The translations under genes and the position numbers were made by a program. From Polynucleobacter sp. KF022 (GTDB lineage Bacteria; Pseudomonadota; Gammaproteobacteria; Burkholderiales; Burkholderiaceae), in assembly GCF_027924105.1 (NCBI RefSeq), contig NZ_AP026972.1, forward strand, positions 558,001-622,000: a stretch of DNA of 64,000 nucleotides. Reading direction: 5' to 3'. The notes beneath the pieces are model-generated. The model saw nothing but the letters and a program-made list of their open reading frames with translations, was not told where the DNA came from and did no database searches. Position 1 is the stretch's first letter; each line of letters opens with the position of its first letter. This document shows, in pieces, positions 59,042-64,000 of this stretch.

Positions 59042-60226
59042 TTAGGCCAGTATGGCTGGCAGTTCTTTGGTGAGGGCGCCACGTTGTGCTGTGGCTGCAC
59101 CCATTAGTGCAAAGCCCAACAGCTTGCCGTCGGCAGATTCAAAGCGGGCTTCAAGGCCACCTTCTACTGGGGTGGTAGTCCACTTACCTTCAGCGCCCTT
59201 TGCTGGCGGGGAAACTATGGTGGGTAAAGCAGGGGTCTTCACCATCACCGGCATTGCAGGATAGGTGAGTGCTGTGGCTTGACCCAATAAGGTTGGCGCC
59301 AATGCTCTTGCTGCTTGCATGATCGGCATCACGTAAGGCAACACTAAACCTTCAATTTCTGCACAATCTCCAATAGCAAAGATGTTTTTAAGATTAGTCT
59401 TTAGTTGGCGATTCACCTGAATGCCAGTGCCAACGTTGATACCGGTTGCTTTAGCTAATTCAATTCTCGGTTTTAAGCCTACTGCGGATAAAAATACATC
59501 GCAAGTAATCGTCTTGCCATTGGCTAGTGTCACTTGTAATGATTCTGCTTGGTGGTCAATTGCCTGAACGGTGGTCGATAGATGCCAGCATACGCCAGCG
59601 TCACTCAATTTTTGCTGCAGCTCAAGCGCTGCCGCCTCTGGTAATAGGCGGCCTAAGGCCTGAGGGGCTAAGTCAATGACATCCACTTCATAGTCACCGA
59701 GCACAAGATCATTGGCAAATTCGCAGCCAATTAAACCGGCGCCCAAAATGGCAACCTTCTTTTTGCCAACAATTGCTTTACGAAAGAGTGCGTAGTCCTC
59801 TAAATCATTAACAGTCATCACCGTATTGGCGGCATTACCTTGAAGTGGTAAGCGAATTTGATCAGACCCTAGGGCCATCACCAGTTTTCCGTAGGTCACT
59901 TCGCCTTTGTTAGTTTGAATGGTTTGCTTATCAGGGTTAATGGAGATCACATCACATTCACTCATGATGGTCATCTCTTGTTGGGTTGCCATGCCATCGG
60001 CAGGGGTAGAGATGAGTTGCGAAGCTTCTTTATTGCTAGCTAGAGCGGTAGAGAGCATCGGCTTTGAATAAAAGTAACCAGGCTCTCGAGTCACTAAAGT
60101 GATTGGCACTGTTTTATCTAGTTTACGGATTTCACGTACGACGGTATAGCCAGCCAATCCGCTGCCAATGATGACAATCGCGGATGGGGATTGAGGGGTG
60201 GTTTGATCCAAAGCTGAGCTCTCCAA
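59042..60226 (-). CDS. FAD-dependent rubredoxin reductase-like protein
   Basis: The 394-residue flavoprotein has two dinucleotide folds, VIIGSGLAGYTVVREIRKL near residue 20 and VAILGAGLIGCEFANDLVLG near 155, and the FAD motif NIFAIGDCAEIEG near 290. This is the NAD(P)H:rubredoxin reductase group. The rubredoxin gene lies directly upstream on the same strand and a rubrerythrin gene beyond it, so the three make a NAD(P)H to rubredoxin to rubrerythrin peroxide-reducing chain. Ordered by context; the name rubredoxin reductase is inferred. Confidence 0.86.
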   Translation of the reverse strand: MESSALDQTTPQSPSAIVIIGSGLAGYTVVREIRKLDKTVPITLVTREPGYFYSKPMLSTALASNKEASQLISTPADGMATQQEMTIMSECDVISINPDKQTIQTNKGEVTYGKLVMALGSDQIRLPLQGNAANTVMTVNDLEDYALFRKAIVGKKKVAILGAGLIGCEFANDLVLGDYEVDVIDLAPQALGRLLPEAAALELQQKLSDAGVCWHLSTTVQAIDHQAESLQVTLANGKTITCDVFLSAVGLKPRIELAKATGINVGTGIQVNRQLKTNLKNIFAIGDCAEIEGLVLPYVMPIMQAARALAPTLLGQATALTYPAMPVMVKTPALPTIVSPPAKGAEGKWTTTPVEGGLEARFESADGKLLGFALMGAATAQRGALTKELPAILA

Positions 60227-60268
60227 AATGACAAAATAATAAACAGGACTAGGGGTGAAGTGTAAGTA

Positions 60269-60436
60269 TTAGCTTATCTGAACCATCTCAAAGTCAGCTT
60301 TTGCTACGCCGCAGTCAGGGCATTCCCAGTCTTCTGGCACATCAGCCCAAAGGGTTCCAGCAGGAATGCCATCCTCCGGAATTCCTTTTGCTTCATCGTA
60401 GATATAGCCGCACACGATACATTGGTAAGATTTCAT
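60269..60436 (-). CDS. Rubredoxin
   Basis: A 55-residue protein read from the ATG at 60436: it has the two iron-binding pairs CIVCGY and CPDCGV, the spacer [18 protein letters not shown] and PEDWECP, all classical for a one-iron rubredoxin. It transfers single electrons between the flavoprotein reductase encoded just downstream and the rubrerythrin encoded just upstream, which lacks its own rubredoxin domain. Confidence 0.93.
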   Translation of the reverse strand: MKSYQCIVCGYIYDEAKGIPEDGIPAGTLWADVPEDWECPDCGVAKADFEMVQIS

Positions 60437-60497
60437 ACTGGTTCCTTAAATAATTCATTCATTTTAAATTTAATTGCAATTTATTTCTGAGCCACTC

Positions 60498-60983
60498 TTA
60501 TTGAGCAGCCAAAACCTTTGCTTTCTCTAAAGCCTGCTTGTAATGGTTGGCATGGCGCTCTTCCACGTTAGCTAGTGCAGCGAAGCGTTTTGCCGCTTTA
60601 GCTAATACCGCCTGAAATTGCTCGGCATGTTCTTTTGATTCTGCGATTTGCTCATCAATTTCTTGAATTGCAGCAGCGTTACCTTCTTCGACTGCAGTTT
60701 TACGAAAGGATGGATACATTTCAGTGTATTCATAAGTTTCACCTTCAATTGCGATCTCTAAGGCACGCGCTGGTGTCATTGTATTGGCGGGGTAGAGTAA
60801 GTCTAAGTGACCAAACGCATGCATTACTTCTTGCTCAGCAGTTGCTTCAAATATTTTGGCGGTCTCTTCATCGCCAGCTGCGCGAGCCAACTTTGCAAAG
60901 TAACGATATTTGATGTGTGCCATAGATTCACCCGCAAAGGCGGACTCTAAGTTGTGGATGGTTTTGATTTCTGGACGGGCCAT
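60498..60983 (-). CDS. Rubrerythrin without rubredoxin domain
   Basis: Diiron peroxidase that reduces hydrogen peroxide. The 161-residue protein has the ligand-bearing helices LESAFAGESMAHIKY, AEQEVMHAFGHLDLL, EGETYEYTEMYPSF and ESKEHAEQFQAVL, and a final helix EERHANHYKQAL. Ordinary rubrerythrins end in a C-terminal rubredoxin of about 40 residues; this one stops before it, and a separate rubredoxin gene follows on the same strand. The gene is divergent from oxyR, and a LysR-type box lies between. Confidence 0.9.
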   Translation of the reverse strand: MARPEIKTIHNLESAFAGESMAHIKYRYFAKLARAAGDEETAKIFEATAEQEVMHAFGHLDLLYPANTMTPARALEIAIEGETYEYTEMYPSFRKTAVEEGNAAAIQEIDEQIAESKEHAEQFQAVLAKAAKRFAALANVEERHANHYKQALEKAKVLAAQ

Positions 60984-61097
60984 TTTGATTCCTTTTCATT
61001 AACTTCGGTTTGTTGAGCCATATTTGCTACTTTCTCAACCATGGATTCAGTGTGCGCCTAATTTATTTATCAGTCCAGTAAATCATTATGATAGTAT

Positions 61098-61116
61098 TTA
61101 TCAAATAAATCGATAA
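61098..61116. promoter_or_regulatory. LysR-type box upstream of oxyR
   Basis: TTATC-N9-GATAA (containing ATC-N9-GAT, the T-N11-A LysR pattern) lies 13-31 bases before the oxyR ATG, in the gap shared with the divergent rubrerythrin gene. A second TTATC (61067) and a TGATAG (61089) precede it. Fits autoregulation by OxyR. Confidence 0.5.
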
Positions 61117-61128
61117 CAGGGGGTATTT

Positions 61129-62034
61129 ATGGCGTATTTACCATCTCTAAGGCAGTTAGGTTATTTCGTTGCGTTGGCTAAAGAGCTGAATTTCACAAGA
61201 GCGGCTCAAGCCTGCTTTGTGGGGCAGTCAACATTGAGTGCGGGATTAAAAGAGCTGGAAGATGCGCTAGGCATTCATTTGGTAGAGCGTGATCGTCAGA
61301 ATGTTTCGATCACCCCAATTGGGCTAGAGGTGCTTGAGCGTGCAAAACTAATTTTGGCTGCTTCTGAAGATTTGGTGGAGTATGCGGGCGCATCAGGCAA
61401 GCCAATGACCGCCACAATTCGTTTGGGGGTGATTCCAACGATCGCACCATTTTTATTGCCAACGGTTTTGCCGGAAGTTCGCACGCGATTTCCGGATCTC
61501 AAAATTACTCTCAGAGAGGATCTAACGGCAAATTTACTTTCAAGATTGGCTGAGCATAAATTAGATTTTGCTTTGATTGCCTTGCCATATGATGTCAGCG
61601 GCCTTTTGGTACAAGAATTATTTGATGATCGCTTTTGGTTGGTTGCTAAGGAAGGTGATCCAGCGCTAAAAGGTAAAGAGGTAACCTTACCGGCCAAAAT
61701 GGCTGAAAGGCTCTTGTTATTAGAGGAGGGGCATTGCTTGCGTGAACATAGCTTGCAAGCCTGTAGGCGGACGGATATTCGCAAAGCAGAAGGCCTAGAA
61801 GCAACCAGCTTGTTAACGCTATTGCAAATGGTGGAGTCTGGTCTTGGGATTGCTTTGCTACCTGGTATGGCGGTCAAAAGTAGCTTATTGAATAACTCTC
61901 AGCTAGTGGCGAAAGAGTTGGCCGCACCAACCCCTAAGAGAGTGATTGCCTTAGTTGCGCGATCATCTACAGCGCATACTCAAGAATTTAATGCGCTCGC
62001 TAATTGCATCCGCGAACAATTTGGAGCGACCTAA
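61129..62034 (+). CDS. oxyR: OxyR-type LysR regulator
   Basis: Peroxide-sensing transcription factor. The 301-residue protein has the winged-helix N-terminal domain (LRQLGYFVALAKELNFTRAA with the recognition helix) and a sensor domain in which Cys203 and Cys212 lie in EEGHCLREHSLQACRR, nine apart as in E. coli OxyR (Cys199 and Cys208). So it is likely redox active. It is divergent from the rubrerythrin-rubredoxin-reductase genes and upstream of an Old Yellow Enzyme gene, both plausible targets. The start ATG at 61129 follows GGGGGT. Confidence 0.92.
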   Translation: MAYLPSLRQLGYFVALAKELNFTRAAQACFVGQSTLSAGLKELEDALGIHLVERDRQNVSITPIGLEVLERAKLILAASEDLVEYAGASGKPMTATIRLGVIPTIAPFLLPTVLPEVRTRFPDLKITLREDLTANLLSRLAEHKLDFALIALPYDVSGLLVQELFDDRFWLVAKEGDPALKGKEVTLPAKMAERLLLLEEGHCLREHSLQACRRTDIRKAEGLEATSLLTLLQMVESGLGIALLPGMAVKSSLLNNSQLVAKELAAPTPKRVIALVARSSTAHTQEFNALANCIREQFGAT

Positions 62035-62114
62035 AAGCGCTGATTTATTGTTCAGAAAACATTATCAATCCTTGTTACAGTCCACCATCTTATTACTTAT
62101 ATAAAAGGCAGCAA

Positions 62115-63215
62115 ATGTTAGGCAAAGAAATGATGTTCACCCCAGTAAGTCTTGGATCGATTCAGTTAAAAAATCGTTTAGTCATGGCACCACTCACTAG
62201 AATGCGCGCGGGTGCTGGGGATGTACCAAGCCCATTGGCAAAAACATATTACGCACAACGCGCTAGCGCTGGACTCATCATCACTGAGGCTACACAAATT
62301 TCTCCTTTGGGCAAAGGCTATCCAGCCACGCCGGGAATTTATTCTGTAGATCAAACTGCTGCCTGGAAAGAAATCGTGGCAGCAGTGCACGCTAAGGGCG
62401 GTTCTATTGTTGCTCAGCTCTGGCACGTCGGTCGAATTTCACATTCCTCTTTGCATCCGGAGCAGGGGGCACCTGAAGCGCCTTCAGCAATTCCTGCATC
62501 CGGCCAAACTTATGGCGCAGATTGGAAGCTGCACAACTATGAGACTCCTAAGGCAATGATTAAGGAAGATATCGCTCGCTTGCTCAAAGAGTTCGAGGTA
62601 GCAGCGCAAAATGCAAAAGCCGCTGGCTTTGATGGTATTGAAATTCATTCTGCCAATGGCTACTTATTGGATCAGTTTTTGCAAGACAAAACGAATCAAC
62701 GTACTGATGTATATGGCGGCTCTATCGAGAATCGCCTTCGCTTATTGGGTCAGGTCATAGAGGCAGTTAGCAAAGTATTCCCAAGTGATAAGGTAGGCGT
62801 ACGTCTTTCACCTTATGGCACTTTTAATGATATGGGCGATAGCGATCCAGTAGCCTTATTCACAGCAGCAATGACAAAGCTCAATACTTATAAGCTGTCT
62901 TATGTGCACATGATCGAGCCTCGTGCAACTAGCGCAGGTGGTGGCGACCAGACGAATGAAGAGGCTCCAATTACATCCGAAATGTTCCGCGCTGTCTATG
63001 AGGGAAAATTTATTACTGCTGGCGGCTATGACCAGGCAATGGGTGAGAAGGTGCTTGAAGATGGTTTGGCTGACGCGGTCGCTTATGGTCGCCTATATAT
63101 CGCCAATCCAGATTTAGCGGAAAGATTCCAACAGGGCGCTGTTTTAAATCCTTATAACCGCGCCACTTTTTATGGGGGCAATGAAGTTGGTTATACCGAC
63201 TACCCAACGCTTTAA
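62115..63215 (+). CDS. Old Yellow Enzyme family NADH:flavin oxidoreductase
   Basis: FMN enoate reductase family. From the ATG at 62115 the 366-residue protein shows NRLVMAPLTRMRAG, AQLWHVGRISHSSLHPE, FDGIEIHSANGYLLDQFL (the His and Asn substrate pair), RTDVYGGSIENRLRL and the FMN-binding GRLYIANPDLAERF. It matches the NemA-like reductases used against electrophiles. An in-frame start at 62004 would overlap oxyR and adds unrelated residues. Its position after oxyR suggests stress induction. A strong terminator follows. Confidence 0.9.
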   Translation: MLGKEMMFTPVSLGSIQLKNRLVMAPLTRMRAGAGDVPSPLAKTYYAQRASAGLIITEATQISPLGKGYPATPGIYSVDQTAAWKEIVAAVHAKGGSIVAQLWHVGRISHSSLHPEQGAPEAPSAIPASGQTYGADWKLHNYETPKAMIKEDIARLLKEFEVAAQNAKAAGFDGIEIHSANGYLLDQFLQDKTNQRTDVYGGSIENRLRLLGQVIEAVSKVFPSDKVGVRLSPYGTFNDMGDSDPVALFTAAMTKLNTYKLSYVHMIEPRATSAGGGDQTNEEAPITSEMFRAVYEGKFITAGGYDQAMGEKVLEDGLADAVAYGRLYIANPDLAERFQQGAVLNPYNRATFYGGNEVGYTDYPTL

Positions 63216-63241
63216 TACCTCTCGGGCTTGGGCTGTATAGG

Positions 63242-63273
63242 AATAATCCCGCCAAAAGGCGGGATTATTTTTT
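63242..63273 (+). terminator. Intrinsic terminator after the OYE gene
   Basis: A 12-bp perfect stem (AATAATCCCGCC pairing with GGCGGGATTATT) with an AAAA loop is followed by T4. It overlaps the stop codon of the small convergent membrane protein gene. Confidence 0.9.
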
Positions 63274-63441
63274 GTCTTCAGGATCTTTTAAGAGGTCGTA
63301 GTGATTGGCTACGAGGAGCAGGGCAATGGATGCGCAGCCCATCGCAAAGAATTGCCACTGGTGCAACATAGCAGTGCCAATAACGGTCATTAGGATTGTC
63401 CAACCGACAGCCATCTTGGCTTTTTTAGAGAGTGGCTTCAT
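63265..63441 (-). CDS. Hypothetical 58-residue membrane protein
   Basis: A 58-residue frame starts at the ATG at 63441 (MKPLSKKAKMAVGWTILMT). It has a basic N-terminus, two hydrophobic segments (about 12-27 and 30-45) separated by HQWQ, and an acidic-basic tail KDPEDKK. I recognise no family. It lies between the OYE terminator and the cytochrome b561 gene, on the same strand as the latter, 23 bases downstream of it, so it may be cotranscribed. Confidence 0.6.
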   Translation of the reverse strand: MKPLSKKAKMAVGWTILMTVIGTAMLHQWQFFAMGCASIALLLVANHYDLLKDPEDKK

Positions 63442-63464
63442 TTAATCATTACTCCTGCTTTGGT

Positions 63465-64000
63465 TTAAGCATTCACTTTATTCAACATACGACGAAGTGT
63501 ATCGTCCTTGATAACGTAATGTTGCCATAAACCAGCAATTGCATGGATACCAATCAAAATATAGAGTGTGTTTCCTAAAAACTCATGAATTCCTTCAACC
63601 ACTTTTTTCATTTCGGGATTAGGGGTTACTAGTTGAGGCCATACTAAGCCAAAGAAATTGATTTCCTTGCCGCCATACTGAAAATACAAGATGCCAAAAA
63701 TAGGGGAAATTAAGAGTAGGGCATAGAGCAGCCAATGCATTGCCTTAGCCAGTGAAACAATTACGGGTTTTGGATTTGTGGGCTGAGGTACGCCATAAAT
63801 GAAACGGATTATTAGGCGAGCAGCCATGGCTAAAAAAATGAGCTGTCCAATAACGCCATGGACTGATTTACATAGATCTCGATACTCGCTACCCTTCGGG
63901 AACTGACCTTTGAGTTCAATCACGATAAAAGCAGCTATCACCAGTAGGAAAACAAACCAATGAAAGAAGATGGATGCTGGGTGGTATTTGGATCGGGTCA
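63465..64000 (-). CDS. Cytochrome b561 family protein, truncated by window edge
   Basis: Four-helix membrane cytochrome b, likely a quinol or superoxide-linked electron carrier (YodB/CybB type). The frame is open to the last base, so the N-terminus is outside. Helices with likely heme His residues are HPASIFFHWFVFLLVIAA, KSVHGVIGQLIFLAMAARL, AMHWLLYALLLISPIFG and EFLGNTLYILIGIHAIAGLWQHY. The C-terminal KDDTLRRMLN is normal. Confidence 0.88.
   Translation of the reverse strand, partial: TRSKYHPASIFFHWFVFLLVIAAFIVIELKGQFPKGSEYRDLCKSVHGVIGQLIFLAMAARLIIRFIYGVPQPTNPKPVIVSLAKAMHWLLYALLLISPIFGILYFQYGGKEINFFGLVWPQLVTPNPEMKKVVEGIHEFLGNTLYILIGIHAIAGLWQHYVIKDDTLRRMLNKVNA

Overview
The window looks like chromosome from a free-living-type betaproteobacterium of the Burkholderiaceae, most like Polynucleobacter. 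That placement is an inference from gene order (dxr-rseP-bamA-skp-lpxD-fabZ-lpxA-lpxB-rnhB, ratA-rnfH, an Anbu cluster, a DUF3305/DUF3306 formate dehydrogenase locus), moderate GC, tight packing and protein style; no rRNA or other marker is present to prove it. I saw no tRNA, rRNA, CRISPR array, insertion sequence, prophage or riboswitch. No stretch over about 300 bases lacks a gene; the largest gaps (about 130-200 bases, near 17.2, 39.1, 44.2, 56.1, 57.7 and 61.0 kb) hold promoters, terminators or operators.

Layout: 1-9.6 kb is the outer-membrane/lipid A assembly operon (tail of dxr through rnhB and a SpoU-type RNA methylase). 9.6-13.0 kb holds ppsR and ppsA, divergently transcribed. 13.0-17.2 kb (minus strand) is an Anbu proteasome-like cluster: circularly permuted ATP-grasp, alpha-E protein, transglutaminase-like protease and Anbu, preceded by two dyads, one fitting the NtrC consensus. 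17.3-21.7 kb carries smpB, ratA, rnfH, guaB and guaA. 21.7-28.3 kb has a DUF455 ferritin-like protein with a B12-type radical SAM protein and a lipoprotein, then queE, queD, tadA, ldcA and a SOUL-domain protein. 28.3-33.9 kb (minus) has rlmJ and a glycan/envelope set (PAP2, GT9, UPF0104, ArnT-like). 34-39 kb has a DUF3047 lipoprotein, copA/copZ and a DUF47-Pit phosphate transport pair.

39.1-51.2 kb is the formate dehydrogenase locus: apbC, DUF3305, DUF3306, a polyferredoxin, a TorD-like chaperone, a Tat mini-protein, fdhA (Cys rather than Sec), fdhB, a small lipoprotein, fdhC and a small secreted protein, facing a TupBC-like ABC transporter without a binding protein. A perfect FNR-type box precedes the Tat mini-protein. 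51.2-57.6 kb has a BFD-like ferredoxin, an EEP-family hydrolase, a cardiolipin synthase, a CaiB-type CoA transferase with an acyl-CoA dehydrogenase, a YqaA-type membrane protein and a 3-hydroxybutyrate dehydrogenase. 57.7 kb to the end is an oxidative-stress region: sodB, a PuuD-like membrane protein, a FAD reductase, rubredoxin, rubrerythrin, OxyR, an Old Yellow Enzyme, a 58-residue membrane protein and a truncated cytochrome b561.

The strongest anomaly is about 17 single-base frameshifts confined to 14.3-19.9 kb, hitting six consecutive or nearly consecutive genes including guaB and smpB. Nearly all lie in short homopolymers and reading continues with perfect family motifs in the shifted frame, which points to local sequence error more than to decay.
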